NCBI RefSeq assembly: GCF_000190695.1
Contig: NZ_GL870929.1
Location: 1,700,441 to 1,764,440 of the forward strand
Source: Kingella denitrificans ATCC 33394
GTDB taxonomy: Bacteria; Pseudomonadota; Gammaproteobacteria; Burkholderiales; Neisseriaceae
Length of the DNA: 64,000 bases
Reading direction: 5' to 3'
In this document: positions 16,604 to 25,586 of the stretch, one piece after another
How positions within the stretch are numbered: the stretch's first letter is position 1
Layout of the letters: each line of letters begins with the position of its first letter
Position numbers and translations under genes: made by a program
The notes under the pieces: model-generated
What the model saw: only the letters and a program-made list of their open reading frames with translations
Told to the model about the DNA's origin: nothing
Databases searched by the model: none

Positions 16604-17452
16604 ATGAGTCAAACATACAGCAAAAAATACGAAATGCCGTACCTGAACGGCTTTGTCGCACTAGTGATTTTGTTGGTTATCGGTGTGGGTGTTGGCAGTG
16701 CGGCATTGGAGAACGGTGCTTTTGCCGCTATTTTGGGCGTGCCGTATTTTTATCTGTTTACCCGTTTCCGCGTGGTGCAGCCGAATGTTGCGCTGGTGGG
16801 CACGCTGTTCGGCAAATACGCCGGTATTTTGTCGCATGCCGGTTTTTACTGGCTGATTCCGTTTTACCACACGCAAACCGTGTCGCTCAAAACGGGCAAC
16901 TATGTGACCGATACGCTGAAAGTGAACGATTCTTCCGGCACGCCGATTGAAATTGCCGCCGCGATTGTGTACCACATCGAAAACCCCGCCGCTGCCGTGC
17001 TGGATGTGGAAAATGCCTACCATTTCCTGAACGTGCAGAGCGAAGGCGCGTTACGCGCGCTGGCAACCCACCACCCGTATGCCAACGATGGCAGCGCGGA
17101 CAGTTTGACGGGGCACTCGCAAACCATTCTGGCGCAGTTCCAGCAAATGCTGCAGGAGCGCGTGGAAGTGGCGGGAATTTCGATTGACGAAGTGCGCTTC
17201 ACCCATTTGACGTATGCGCCCGAAATCGCACAAGCCATGTTGCGCCGCCAGCAGGCGGAAGCCGTGATTTTGGCACGCCAAGCCTTGGTGCGCGGCGCAA
17301 TCGCCATGGTGGGCGGCACAGTGTCGGAATTGGAGCGGCGCAATATCGTTCAAATGACCGACAGCGAAAAAGCGCGCCTGGTCACCAGCATGATGACTGT
17401 GCTGCTGAGCGAAGAAAACGCATCGCCCGTGCTGAACGTGAGCGGCAACTGA
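16604..17452 (+). CDS. SPFH/Band 7 domain membrane protein
   Basis: Protein of 282 aa with two adjacent N-terminal hydrophobic segments (about 14-55), an SPFH (stomatin/prohibitin) domain from about 60 to 210 and a helical C-terminus with alanine- and glutamate-rich coiled-coil character (YAPEIAQAMLRRQQAEAV). SPFH proteins build oligomeric membrane scaffolds and often partner with proteases. No NfeD or FtsH partner is adjacent. Its place between the origin and rpmH is not the usual order. The start has GGAAAGGAAAACTG upstream. Confidence 0.85.
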   Translation: MSQTYSKKYEMPYLNGFVALVILLVIGVGVGSAALENGAFAAILGVPYFYLFTRFRVVQPNVALVGTLFGKYAGILSHAGFYWLIPFYHTQTVSLKTGNYVTDTLKVNDSSGTPIEIAAAIVYHIENPAAAVLDVENAYHFLNVQSEGALRALATHHPYANDGSADSLTGHSQTILAQFQQMLQERVEVAGISIDEVRFTHLTYAPEIAQAMLRRQQAEAVILARQALVRGAIAMVGGTVSELERRNIVQMTDSEKARLVTSMMTVLLSEENASPVLNVSGN

Positions 17453-17487
17453 CGGATACCGCGGTTTACCCGCCTGCCTTTTGAATC

Positions 17488-17533
17488 AAAAGCAGCCTGC
17501 ACCTTGGAAAACAGGGTGCAGGCTGCTTTTTGC
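17488..17533. terminator. Inverted DUS pair after the SPFH gene
   Basis: Arms 17490-17501 and 17517-17528, separating it from the rpmH operon. Confidence 0.75.
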
Positions 17534-17637
17534 TGTATGCGCCCGCCGAACACCTGCTTATTTTGATTGACAAAACACGATAAAACAGGTTTAATTGCGC
17601 GTTTAATTTTCCCCGAAATTTAATTAGGATATTCAAA

Positions 17638-17772
17638 ATGAAACGCACTTACCAACCTTCAGTTACCAAACGCAAACGCACACACGGCTTTTTGGTGCGC
17701 TCAAAAACCCGCGGCGGTCGCGCCGTATTGGCAGCACGCCGTGCCAAAGGCCGCAAACGTTTGGCTGTGTAA
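17638..17772 (+). CDS. rpmH: 50S ribosomal protein L34
   Basis: A 44-aa ribosomal protein: MKRTYQPSVTKRKRTHGF, then the highly basic R-S-K-T-R-G-G-R and ending KRLAV. The full family length is present. It is the first gene of the origin-side operon rpmH-rnpA-yidD-yidC. The stop codon is immediately followed by the rnpA start codon. Confidence 0.97.
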   Translation: MKRTYQPSVTKRKRTHGFLVRSKTRGGRAVLAARRAKGRKRLAV

Positions 17773-18132
17773 TTGGAACAGGGCTTCGGCAAAGCCTGCC
17801 GCTTATTAAAAACGGAAGAGTTCTCTTCCGTTTTTGCACTTCGTAAGCAGCGTTCGCGGGAATTTTTGCAGGTGCTGCGCTTGGAAAACAATGTGCAAGG
17901 CTTTGCCAGACTCGGTTTGGTGGTTAGCAAAAAAGCCGCCAAACGCGCCAACCGCCGCAACTATATGAAACGGGTCATCCGCGAATGGTTTCGGCGGCAT
18001 CAATGCGTTTTGCCGCCGCACGATTTTGTGGTGCGCGTCCGAAAGGCATTCGATAAAGACAGCGCGCCGCAGGCCAGGCAGGAATTGTGCGAAATGATGC
18101 TGCCGCCCACCGCGCAAAAAACGAAAGAATGA
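17773..18132 (+). CDS. rnpA: Ribonuclease P protein component
   Basis: Basic protein of 119 aa that binds RNase P RNA and helps mature the 5' ends of tRNAs. The signature is ARLGLVVSKKAAKRANRRNYMKRV in two parts: GLVVSKK, then the R-N-R-N-x-x-K-R helix (about 48-72). The start is a TTG directly abutting the rpmH stop; this start gives the usual RLLKTEEFSSVF N-terminus and suggests translational coupling. Confidence 0.94.
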   Translation: MEQGFGKACRLLKTEEFSSVFALRKQRSREFLQVLRLENNVQGFARLGLVVSKKAAKRANRRNYMKRVIREWFRRHQCVLPPHDFVVRVRKAFDKDSAPQARQELCEMMLPPTAQKTKE

Positions 18133-18136
18133 AATC

Positions 18137-18349
18137 ATGCTGCGAACCGTTTTGTTAGGGCTGGTCCGGTTTTACCAACTGGCCATCAGCCCGCTTTTCC
18201 CGCCGCGCTGCCGCTATGTGCCGACGTGTTCCCAATATGCCGTCGAAGCCCTGCGCAAACACGGCGCGTGCAGAGGTGCGTGCCTGACCGCGAAACGCTT
18301 GTGCCGCTGCCACCCTTGGGGCGGCAGCGGATATGACCCGGTCCCTTGA
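18137..18349 (+). CDS. yidD: Membrane protein insertion efficiency factor YidD
   Basis: A 70-aa peripheral membrane protein with the family core FYQLAISPLFPPRCRYVPTC, then SQYAVEALRKHG and the ending CHPWGGSGYDPVP. It assists YidC and Sec-dependent insertion. It starts 4 bases after the rnpA stop, within the same operon. Confidence 0.95.
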   Translation: MLRTVLLGLVRFYQLAISPLFPPRCRYVPTCSQYAVEALRKHGACRGACLTAKRLCRCHPWGGSGYDPVP

Positions 18350-18412
18350 AACGGAACTTTTGCAGGCTTCCCGGCGCTGCAATGGTTTCAAACCGAATAA
18401 GGAAATCTCACA

Positions 18413-20083
18413 ATGGATGCCAAACGACTGTTTATTGCCACAGCATTGTCCATGCTGATTCTGTGGGGCTACGGGCAAATGTACCCCAGCCCGCAGCCGA
18501 ACACCGCCGCCACGGCGACTGCGCAGCAAGCGCAAGTGCAGGCTGCTTCCCCATTGGGCGCCACCAGCCCCATCACCGTGAACACGGATACCGTGCAGGC
18601 GGTGATTGACGAGAAAAGTGGCGATTTGCGCGGCATGACCCTGAACCAATACAACTCTGCGGCGGACGAGCAGCAAAAATTCGTTTTGCTGGCAGACGGC
18701 AAGCCGCTGACGTATATTGCGCAATCCGAGCTGGTGGATGCGAACGGCAAAAACTGGCTGGAAGGTCTCACATTCAGCAGCGCGCAGAAAAACTACACTC
18801 TATCGGGCGATACGCTGGAAGTGAAACTGAGCGCACAGGCGGCCAACGGCGTGAACATCGACAAAGTGTACACCTTCCGCAAAAACAGCTATTTGGTGAA
18901 TGTGCGCTTTGACGTGAAAAACACAGGTTCCGCGCCGATTCAGGTCGGCACGAATTACCAAGTGGTACGCGATAACAGCAAGCCGGAGGGCGAAGGCTGG
19001 TTCATGAGCAGCTATAACGGCCCCGTGGTGTACACGCCCGACAGCGACGAATTCCAAAAAGTGAAATACAGCGATTTGGACGACGATTTCCAAACCGGCA
19101 AAGACACCGCCGAATACCAGCGCAAAGCCACCGGCGGTTATGTGGGCATGATTCAGCATTATTTCGTGTCGGCATGGATTATGCAGCCGCAAGAGGGCAG
19201 CAACATCTGCGAAAAAGCAGCCTGCACCGTCAATATGAAAAAACGCAGCGACAACCTGTACAGTTCCGGCGTGAATGTCGCGCCCGTTCAGGTGGCCGCA
19301 GGCAGCAGCCAAAGTTTTGGCGCGCAGCTTTATGCCGGCCCGCAAATCACCAGCATTTTGAAAACCGTATCGCCCAAATTCGAGCTGACCAAAGACTACG
19401 GTCGCGTGCATATTTTTGCCGCGCCACTGTTCGCCCTGCTTAACTGGCTGCACAGCCTGATTAACAACTGGGGCTGGGCGATTATCGTGCTGACCATTAT
19501 CGTGAAAGCGATTCTGTATCCGCTCAATAACAAAGCCTACCGCTCCATGGCGAAAATGCGCACCGTTGCGCCCAAAATGGAAGCATTGAAAAAACAATAC
19601 GGCGACGACAAAATGGGCTTGCAGCAGGCCATGATGAAGCTGTACCGCGACGAAAAAATCAATCCTTTGGGCGGCTGCCTGCCCATGCTGGTGCAAATGC
19701 CGATTTTCATCGGCCTGTACTGGATGATTTTCCTGTCGGTGGAATTGCGCCAAGCGCCTTGGCTGGGCTGGATTACCGACCTGTCGCGCCCCGACCCGTT
19801 CTTTATCCTGCCGATTCTGATGGCGGCCACCATGTGGTTCCAAACCACGCTGAACCCGCCGCCCAGCGACCCGACCCAGGCACAGATGATGAAAATCATG
19901 CCGCTGATGTTCTCCGTCATGTTCTTCTTCTTCCCCGCAGGATTGGTGCTGTATTATGTGGTGAACAACCTGCTGACCATCGCCCAGCAATGGCACATCA
20001 ACCGCCAAAGCGAAAAACTGGCGACCGAACCGCAAGTGTTGGACAAAGAACCTGCGCCGGGTAAAGGCAAGGGTAAAAAATAA
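18413..20083 (+). CDS. yidC: Membrane protein insertase YidC
   Basis: Inner-membrane insertase of 556 aa. An N-terminal anchor (MDAKRLFIATALSMLILWGYG) is followed by the periplasmic P1 beta domain (about 55-340) and five core membrane helices, including NWGWAIIVLTIIVKAILYPL with the catalytic-groove arginine region and GGCLPMLVQMPIFIGLYWM. Two DUS copies lie in the reading frame: 18537-18548 (VQAA) just after the anchor and 19215-19226, translated as KAACT in the P1 domain. AAGGAAATCTCACA precedes the start. Confidence 0.97.
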   Translation: MDAKRLFIATALSMLILWGYGQMYPSPQPNTAATATAQQAQVQAASPLGATSPITVNTDTVQAVIDEKSGDLRGMTLNQYNSAADEQQKFVLLADGKPLTYIAQSELVDANGKNWLEGLTFSSAQKNYTLSGDTLEVKLSAQAANGVNIDKVYTFRKNSYLVNVRFDVKNTGSAPIQVGTNYQVVRDNSKPEGEGWFMSSYNGPVVYTPDSDEFQKVKYSDLDDDFQTGKDTAEYQRKATGGYVGMIQHYFVSAWIMQPQEGSNICEKAACTVNMKKRSDNLYSSGVNVAPVQVAAGSSQSFGAQLYAGPQITSILKTVSPKFELTKDYGRVHIFAAPLFALLNWLHSLINNWGWAIIVLTIIVKAILYPLNNKAYRSMAKMRTVAPKMEALKKQYGDDKMGLQQAMMKLYRDEKINPLGGCLPMLVQMPIFIGLYWMIFLSVELRQAPWLGWITDLSRPDPFFILPILMAATMWFQTTLNPPPSDPTQAQMMKIMPLMFSVMFFFFPAGLVLYYVVNNLLTIAQQWHINRQSEKLATEPQVLDKEPAPGKGKGKK

Positions 20084-20104
20084 CGGGAAATCCCGTGAAA
20101 ATGA

Positions 20105-20150
20105 AAGTGCAGGCTGCTTTTAAACCTTGAAAAGCAGCCTGCACTTTTTA
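20105..20150. terminator. Inverted DUS pair between yidC and argJ
   Basis: Arms 20108-20119 and 20132-20143, followed by TTTTTA; it serves convergent genes. Confidence 0.8.
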
Positions 20151-20172
20151 TTCGCCCCGCCGAAAGGTCATA

Positions 20173-21390
20173 TCAGCTTCGGTAGTCCGCGTTAATGGCG
20201 ACATATTCTTTCGTGAAATCGCAGGTATAGACCGTGGCATTGTGGCGGCCGGCCTGCACGTCCACGCGCACGGAAATTTCGGCTTCCTTCATCACGCGTT
20301 GGCCGTCTTCTTCGCGGTAGCCCGTTGCGCGTCCGCCGTTCTCCGCCACCAGCACATCGCCCAAATACAGCCGCAGCTTATCCGTGTCCACCGCCGCACC
20401 CGAATAGCCCACCGCCGCTAAAATGCGCCCCAAATTCGGGTCGCCAGCGGAAAAGGCGGTTTTCACCAGCGGCGAATGGGCAATGGCATAGGCGATTTTT
20501 TTGGCATCGTGCAGGCTGCCTGCATTTTCCACCCGAATGGTGATGAATTTGCTTGCGCCTTCGCCGTCGCGCACAATCGCCTGCGCCAATTCCAGCGCCA
20601 CTTGTTTCACCAGCGCATACACTTGGGCATAGCGCGGGTCGGCGATGTTGTCGATTTCGTTTTGCCCGCTTTGGCCGGTGGCGATGATGACAAAACTGTC
20701 GTTGGTGCTGGTGTCGCCGTCCACCGTAATGCAGTTGAACGTTTCATCGGCAATCTCTTCCGTCATTTGCTGCAACACGGGCTGGGCGATTTTGGCATCG
20801 GTGGCGATAAAGCCCAGCATGGTCGCCATGTTCGGGCAAATCATGCCCGCGCCTTTGGCAATGCCGGTTACCTGCACCGAGTGGCGGTTGCCCACCTGCC
20901 CCTGCGCGCTGGCCGATTTAGCCACGGTGTCGGTCGTCATGATGGCGCGTGCCGCCAAGCCCCAATCCACGGGGCGGGCAGAGGGCAGCGCGGCCACGAT
21001 TTTTTGAATCGGCAGCGGTTCCAAAATCACGCCGGTGGAAAACGGCAGCACCTGTTCTGCGGTGCAGCCTGCCTGTTTCGCCGCCGCTTCGCACATTTGC
21101 AACGCGTGCTGCTCGCCCGTTGCGCCGGTACCCGCGTTGGCATTGCCCGTGTTCACCACCAGCGCGCGGATGCCGTGCCCGCCGAACAAATGCCGCTTGG
21201 CCACACGCACGGGCGCGGCGCAAAATTTGTTTTGCGTGAACACTGCCCCCACCGTGCTTTCGGGCGACAACAGCATCAGCGTTACATCATCATGCTGCGG
21301 TTTTTTAATGCCCGCCTGCGCCGTGAAAAGTTGCACACCGGCAATGAAATGCAGTTGGTCGGGCGATTTTTCGATCAGGTTTACAGCCAT
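20173..21390 (-). CDS. argJ: Bifunctional glutamate N-acetyltransferase / N-acetylglutamate synthase ArgJ
   Basis: Arginine-pathway enzyme of 405 aa that recycles the acetyl group from N-acetylornithine to glutamate. ArgJ cleaves itself before the nucleophilic threonine in NMATMLGFIATDA (about 190-202), giving alpha and beta chains; all key residues are present. The C-terminus shows the family ending TCDFTKEYVAINADYRS. GGAGACGCCG precedes the start. Confidence 0.96.
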   Translation of the reverse strand: MAVNLIEKSPDQLHFIAGVQLFTAQAGIKKPQHDDVTLMLLSPESTVGAVFTQNKFCAAPVRVAKRHLFGGHGIRALVVNTGNANAGTGATGEQHALQMCEAAAKQAGCTAEQVLPFSTGVILEPLPIQKIVAALPSARPVDWGLAARAIMTTDTVAKSASAQGQVGNRHSVQVTGIAKGAGMICPNMATMLGFIATDAKIAQPVLQQMTEEIADETFNCITVDGDTSTNDSFVIIATGQSGQNEIDNIADPRYAQVYALVKQVALELAQAIVRDGEGASKFITIRVENAGSLHDAKKIAYAIAHSPLVKTAFSAGDPNLGRILAAVGYSGAAVDTDKLRLYLGDVLVAENGGRATGYREEDGQRVMKEAEISVRVDVQAGRHNATVYTCDFTKEYVAINADYRS

Positions 21391-21499
21391 CGGCGTCTCC
21401 TTTTTGCTTTCGGGTTAAACGAATGGAATTTGGTGGATAAAGACAATGTAGCATAAAATAACGGCTTTTGACCACACGGCATCCGCCCCGCCTTTCAGA

Positions 21500-21511
21500 A
21501 AGCAGCCTGCA
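21500..21511 (+). repeat. Single DUS at the dedA start
   Basis: AAGCAGCCTGCA ends 4 bases before the chosen dedA ATG and takes up the place of the ribosome-binding site. Confidence 0.8.
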
Positions 21512-21515
21512 CATC

Positions 21516-22172
21516 ATGCTCATGCAAATTATCGATTTTATCCTGCACATCGACAAACACTTGGTCACGCTCACCGCAGAATACGGCGCGTGGCTGTATG
21601 TCATTTTGTTCCTTATCGTCTTCTGTGAAACCGGGCTGGTGGTCACGCCCGTGCTGCCGGGCGATTCGCTTCTGTTTGCCGCAGGTGCGGTGGCCGCATC
21701 GTCCGCCGGTAATCTGAATGTCCACGTTGTCGTGCTGGTGCTGCTGGCCGCGGCAATTTTGGGCGACGCATTCAACTTCACCATCGGCAAATTCTTCGGC
21801 GAAAAACTGTTTTCCAATCCCAACAGCAAAATCTTCAAGCAGGAATATCTGGCCAAAACCCACGCGTTTTACGACAAATACGGCGGCAAAACCATTATTC
21901 TGGCGCGGTTCGTGCCGATTGTGCGCACCTTCGCCCCGTTCGTTGCCGGCATGGGCAAAATGCACTATGGCCGCTTTATCCGCTACAACATCATCGGCGG
22001 CCTGCTGTGGGTTGTATTGCTGACTTATCTGGGCTACGGCTTCGGCAATCTGCCCGTGGTGAAAGACAATTTCGGCAAAGTGGTCATCGGGATTATTTTC
22101 GTGTCCGTGCTGCCCATTGCCGTTGAAATGTTCCGCGCCAAATTCGGCGCACGGCAAGGACAATCATCATGA
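21516..22172 (+). CDS. DedA-family membrane protein
   Basis: Inner-membrane protein of 218 aa of the DedA/VTT superfamily, whose members act in lipid-carrier flipping and envelope homeostasis. Segments ETGLVVTPVLPGDSLLF and the motif ILARFVPIVRTFAPFVAGMG match the YqjA/YohD type. A TTG at 21468 is open upstream, but ATG 21516 (or 21522) gives the family N-terminus. The stop overlaps the queC start by four bases (ATGA), so the two are translationally coupled. Confidence 0.9.
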   Translation: MLMQIIDFILHIDKHLVTLTAEYGAWLYVILFLIVFCETGLVVTPVLPGDSLLFAAGAVAASSAGNLNVHVVVLVLLAAAILGDAFNFTIGKFFGEKLFSNPNSKIFKQEYLAKTHAFYDKYGGKTIILARFVPIVRTFAPFVAGMGKMHYGRFIRYNIIGGLLWVVLLTYLGYGFGNLPVVKDNFGKVVIGIIFVSVLPIAVEMFRAKFGARQGQSS

Positions 22173-22822
22173 CGCAGGCACTGGTTGTTTTTTCCGGCGG
22201 GCAAGACTCCACCACCTGCCTGTTCCAAGCCATGCAGCAATACGGCGCGGAAAACGTGCAAGCCATCACGTTTGCCTACGGCCAGCGGCACGGCATTGAG
22301 CTGGAACGCGCCGCGTCCATCGCCCAAGAGCTGGGCATCCGCCAAACCGTGCTGGATTTGTCGCTCATCACCGCCATCACGCACAACGCGCTGACCGACG
22401 CGCAGGCGGCCATCGAAACCGATGCTCAAGGTATGCCCAATACGTTTGTGGACGGGCGCAACGCATTGTTTCTGCTTTATGCCGCTATTTATGCCAAATC
22501 GCAGAATATCCGCGATATTTTTATCGGTGTGTGCGAAACCGATTTTTCGGGCTATCCCGACTGCCGCCAGATTTTCGTGCAGTCGATGAACGTGACACTC
22601 AATTTGGCGATGGCCTACGATTTCCGCCTGCACACGCCGCTGATGTATCTGACCAAAAAGGAAACGTGGGCGTTGGCGGACGAATTGGGCGTGCTGGACT
22701 ATATCCGCACGCGCACGCACACCTGCTATTTGGGCGTGGACGGCGGTTGCCACGAATGCCCGAGCTGCGTTTTGCGCGAACGCGGGTTGGCGGAATATCT
22801 GGCGGAGAAATCAGCCGCGTGA
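22169..22822 (+). CDS. queC: 7-cyano-7-deazaguanine synthase QueC
   Basis: ATP-dependent enzyme of 217 aa converting 7-carboxy-7-deazaguanine to preQ0 in queuosine synthesis. The PP-loop is VVFSGGQDSTTCL (about 6-18). The C-terminal zinc site has its cysteines in C-Y-L-G-V-D-G-G-C-H-E-C-P-S-C (about 189-203). No other queuosine gene is adjacent, and no preQ1 riboswitch was recognised. Confidence 0.96.
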   Translation: MTQALVVFSGGQDSTTCLFQAMQQYGAENVQAITFAYGQRHGIELERAASIAQELGIRQTVLDLSLITAITHNALTDAQAAIETDAQGMPNTFVDGRNALFLLYAAIYAKSQNIRDIFIGVCETDFSGYPDCRQIFVQSMNVTLNLAMAYDFRLHTPLMYLTKKETWALADELGVLDYIRTRTHTCYLGVDGGCHECPSCVLRERGLAEYLAEKSAA

Positions 22823-22838
22823 TGTTAGTCGGCGATAA

Positions 22839-22882
22839 AAAAGCAGCCTGCACTTTGAAAATGAAAGTGCAGGCTGCTTTTT
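22839..22882. terminator. Inverted DUS pair between queC and the thioesterase
   Basis: Arms 22841-22852 and 22868-22879; it lies between convergent genes. Confidence 0.8.
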
Positions 22883-22898
22883 CATTGTAAAAATGGGA

Positions 22899-23387
22899 TT
22901 AGGCTGCGTTACACGGCAGGCTGTCGTGCGCCTGTGCTTCTTGCAAACGCAGTTGCTTTCGGTGTTGCGCGGCGGTGTGGCGGCAGCGTTGTTGTTCGGT
23001 GACCAGCACCAGTTCGGGCACGGGCACGGGTTTGCCGTTGTCCATCGCCACCATGGTGAAGTAGCAGGAATTGGTGTGGCGCGTGGTGCGGTCGCGGATG
23101 TTTTGCGCTTCCACGCGGATGCCCACTTCCATCGAGGTGCGGCCGACCATGTTCACGCTGGCGAGGAAGGTGACCAGTTCGCCCACATAAATCGGCTCTT
23201 TGAAAGTAACCTTGTCTACCGACAGGGTAACGCAGTAGAAGCCCGAATAGCGGCTGGCGCAGGCATAGGCCACTTGGTCGAGCAGTTTGAGCAAGTCGCC
23301 GCCGTGGACGTTGCCGCTGAAATTGGCCATGTCGGGCGTCATCAGCACCGACATTTGCAGTTCGTGTTGAGGGATGTTTTCTTGCAT
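22899..23387 (-). CDS. Acyl-CoA thioesterase (hotdog fold, YciA-like)
   Basis: Protein of 162 aa hydrolysing acyl-CoA thioesters. The hotdog domain has the acyl-CoA hydrolase pattern: LMTPDMANFSGNVHGG with the catalytic-region N/H-G-G, LDQVAYACASRYSG on the central helix, and later CYFTMVAMD. A glutamine- and histidine-rich tail of about 30 residues follows. GGACACCACC precedes the start. Confidence 0.9.
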   Translation of the reverse strand: MQENIPQHELQMSVLMTPDMANFSGNVHGGDLLKLLDQVAYACASRYSGFYCVTLSVDKVTFKEPIYVGELVTFLASVNMVGRTSMEVGIRVEAQNIRDRTTRHTNSCYFTMVAMDNGKPVPVPELVLVTEQQRCRHTAAQHRKQLRLQEAQAHDSLPCNAA

Positions 23388-23414
23388 GGTGGTGTCCTTT
23401 TCAGAGTGTTTTCA

Positions 23415-23458
23415 GGTGCAGGCTGCTTTTGGAATGCGCAAAAAGCAGCCTGCACTTA
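23415..23458. terminator. Inverted DUS pair after cysS
   Basis: Arms 23417-23428 and 23443-23454. The second arm nearly touches the cysS stop on the minus strand. Confidence 0.7.
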
Positions 23459-24880
23459 TTATCCGCGCGTCCAAGTTGTGCCGTCCGCGCCGTCTTTCAG
23501 CAGGATTTTGTGTTCCGCCAAAAGGTCGCGGATGCGGTCGCTTTCCGCCCAGTTTTTGGTTTCGCGCGCTGTTTTGCGTTGGGTGATGAGCGCTTCGATT
23601 TCGTCCGCCGACAAGCCGCCTTCTTCACCGCCGCTTTGCAGGAAGTGCTGCGGGTCGTCTTGCAGCAGCCCCAAAGTGCCGCCCAAGGCTTTCAGGCAGC
23701 CTGCAAGTTCCGCGCTGCCCGTTTTGTTGGCTTCGTTCGCCAGCTCGAACAGCACGGACATGGCTTCGGCGGTGTTGAAATCGTCGTCCATTGCGGCGAA
23801 GAAGCGGCGCGTGTAGTCGTTCGCGTCTTCGCGCACGGCGAATTCGGCAGCCTGCACGTTGCCCAGCGTGTTGTAAAGCCGCGCGAGCGAGTTTTTGGCA
23901 TCGTCCAAATGCGCGTCCGAATAATTGAGCGGGCTGCGGTAATGCGCGCGCAAAATGAAGAATCGCACGACTTCGGGCGCGTATTTTTTCAGCACGTCGC
24001 GGATGGTGAAGAAATTGCCCAGAGATTTGGACATTTTTTCGTTGTCCACGCGGATAAAGCCGTTGTGCAGCCAGTATTTCACATGGCTGTTGATGCGTTT
24101 GCCTGCCGCATGGGGCGCATCGTGGCCGCACAGTCCGCCGTGTGCGCCGCAGCTTTGGGCGATTTCGTTTTCATGGTGCGGGAACTGCAAATCCGCTCCG
24201 CCGCCGTGAATGTCAAACGTTTGCCCGAACAGTTCGCCGCCCATGGCCGAACATTCGATGTGCCAGCCGGGACGGCCGTTGCCCCACGGGCTTTCCCATG
24301 AAGGCTCGCCTGGTTTGGCGGCTTTCCACAGCACGAAGTCCAAAGGGTCGCGCTTGTTGGCATCCACGTCCACGCGCTCGCCGGCGCGCAGGTCGTCCAG
24401 CGATTTGCCGGAAAGCTGGCCGTATTCGGCAAATTCGCGCACGGCGTAATACACGTCGCCGTTGGGCGCGGGATAGGCTTTGCCGTTGGCGACCAAATCT
24501 TCAATCATGGCAATCATTTGGCCGATGTGTTCGGTGGCTTTTGGCTCGATGTCGGGACGCAGCACGCCCAGCGCGTCGCTGTCTTCGTTCATGGCGGCGA
24601 TAAAGCGCGCGGTGAGTTCGCCGATGGTTTCGCCGTTTTCGTTGGCGCGGGCAATGATTTTGTCGTCAATATCGGTGATGTTGCGCACATAAGTGAGCGG
24701 ATAGCCGTGCTGCCGCAGCCAGCGGGCAATCATGTCGAACACGACCAGCACGCGCGCGTGGCCGAGGTGGCAGTAGTCATAGACGGTCATGCCGCAGACG
24801 TACATGCGGACGTTTTCGGGATTGAGCGGGACAAATTCTTCTTTTTGGCGTGTGAGGGTGTTGTAGAGGGTGATGGGCAT
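23459..24880 (-). CDS. cysS: Cysteinyl-tRNA synthetase
   Basis: Class I synthetase of 473 aa charging tRNA-Cys. The zinc/cysteine ligand region is YVCGMTVYDYCHLGHAR with the HIGH-type motif HLGH; further metal ligands are in GWHIECSAM and HHENE; the KMSKS loop is intact (about 269-273). The frame extends upstream, but MPITLYNTLTRQ is the canonical start at 24880. A DUS-related string (AGGCAGCCTGCA) lies within the 3' region. Confidence 0.96.
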   Translation of the reverse strand: MPITLYNTLTRQKEEFVPLNPENVRMYVCGMTVYDYCHLGHARVLVVFDMIARWLRQHGYPLTYVRNITDIDDKIIARANENGETIGELTARFIAAMNEDSDALGVLRPDIEPKATEHIGQMIAMIEDLVANGKAYPAPNGDVYYAVREFAEYGQLSGKSLDDLRAGERVDVDANKRDPLDFVLWKAAKPGEPSWESPWGNGRPGWHIECSAMGGELFGQTFDIHGGGADLQFPHHENEIAQSCGAHGGLCGHDAPHAAGKRINSHVKYWLHNGFIRVDNEKMSKSLGNFFTIRDVLKKYAPEVVRFFILRAHYRSPLNYSDAHLDDAKNSLARLYNTLGNVQAAEFAVREDANDYTRRFFAAMDDDFNTAEAMSVLFELANEANKTGSAELAGCLKALGGTLGLLQDDPQHFLQSGGEEGGLSADEIEALITQRKTARETKNWAESDRIRDLLAEHKILLKDGADGTTWTRG

Positions 24881-24967
24881 GTTGCGGCCTCGATGGCGGT
24901 TGGCGGTTGAAAAATATGCCATTATAGCAAAGACTGCTTTAAATGGGGCAGGGTGTGGCCGGCAGCG

Positions 24968-25013
24968 AAAAGCAGCCTGCACCTTCTGTTTTTCGAAGTG
25001 CAGGCTGCTTTTT
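24968..25013. terminator. Inverted DUS pair after the nuclease gene
   Basis: Arms 24970-24981 and 24999-25010, just beyond the nuclease stop (minus strand) and upstream of cysS. Confidence 0.75.
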
Positions 25014-25019
25014 CAGGCG

Positions 25020-25574
25020 TTATTGTTCGTTCCGCCGTTGTTGCTGGCGGTACGTCCAAGGTGCCATCGGGTTGCGGTCGCGCCACAGGCCGGCGCGTTC
25101 CTGCTTGGCGGCGGCTTCGCTGCGTTCGTATTGCGCATAATCGGCGGGGTTTTGGTTGCGGCGGGCAATGCTGCGGTAGTGCCACGCGTTGCCCTGCCGT
25201 ATTTGCTGCAAATTCACATCGCGCCCGTCCAGCAGCACGCGCGCTACTTGGCGGCCGTATTGGTCGGTATCGAACACCTCAATCTGCACGTTTTGGCGTT
25301 GCAGTACGGTGCGCAGTGCGTCGCGGCTGCTTTGGCCGTGCGCCTGATTCAATTCCGGCGCGTCGATATACGCCATGCGGATGCGGATTTCGCGGCCGTG
25401 GCCGTCGGTTACGCGGATGGTGTCGCCGTCGTGCACGTTTTTCACGGTGGCGTGATAAATGCGGGCATTATCCGCCTGCTCCGGATTTTCGACTTCGACC
25501 GATTTGGCGCAGGCGGAAGAGAGCAGGATAAAGCCCGAAAGCAGGGCGGCGCTTAACGTCATCGTTTTTTTCAT
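25020..25574 (-). CDS. Secreted thermonuclease-family protein (SNase-like)
   Basis: Protein of 184 aa with an N-terminal signal (MKKTMTLSAALLSGFILLSSACA) and a staphylococcal-nuclease fold. The motif VHDGDTIRV gives the calcium-binding aspartate, RMAYIDAPE the first active-site arginine and aspartate, and DQYGRQVARVLL the second arginine. It should be a calcium-dependent nuclease in the periplasm or outside. The cysteine at the signal end is not in a good lipobox, so a soluble form is more likely. It lies 12 bases after rpiA on the same strand. Confidence 0.88.
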   Translation of the reverse strand: MKKTMTLSAALLSGFILLSSACAKSVEVENPEQADNARIYHATVKNVHDGDTIRVTDGHGREIRIRMAYIDAPELNQAHGQSSRDALRTVLQRQNVQIEVFDTDQYGRQVARVLLDGRDVNLQQIRQGNAWHYRSIARRNQNPADYAQYERSEAAAKQERAGLWRDRNPMAPWTYRQQQRRNEQ

Positions 25575-25586
25575 CGCTGCAATCCT

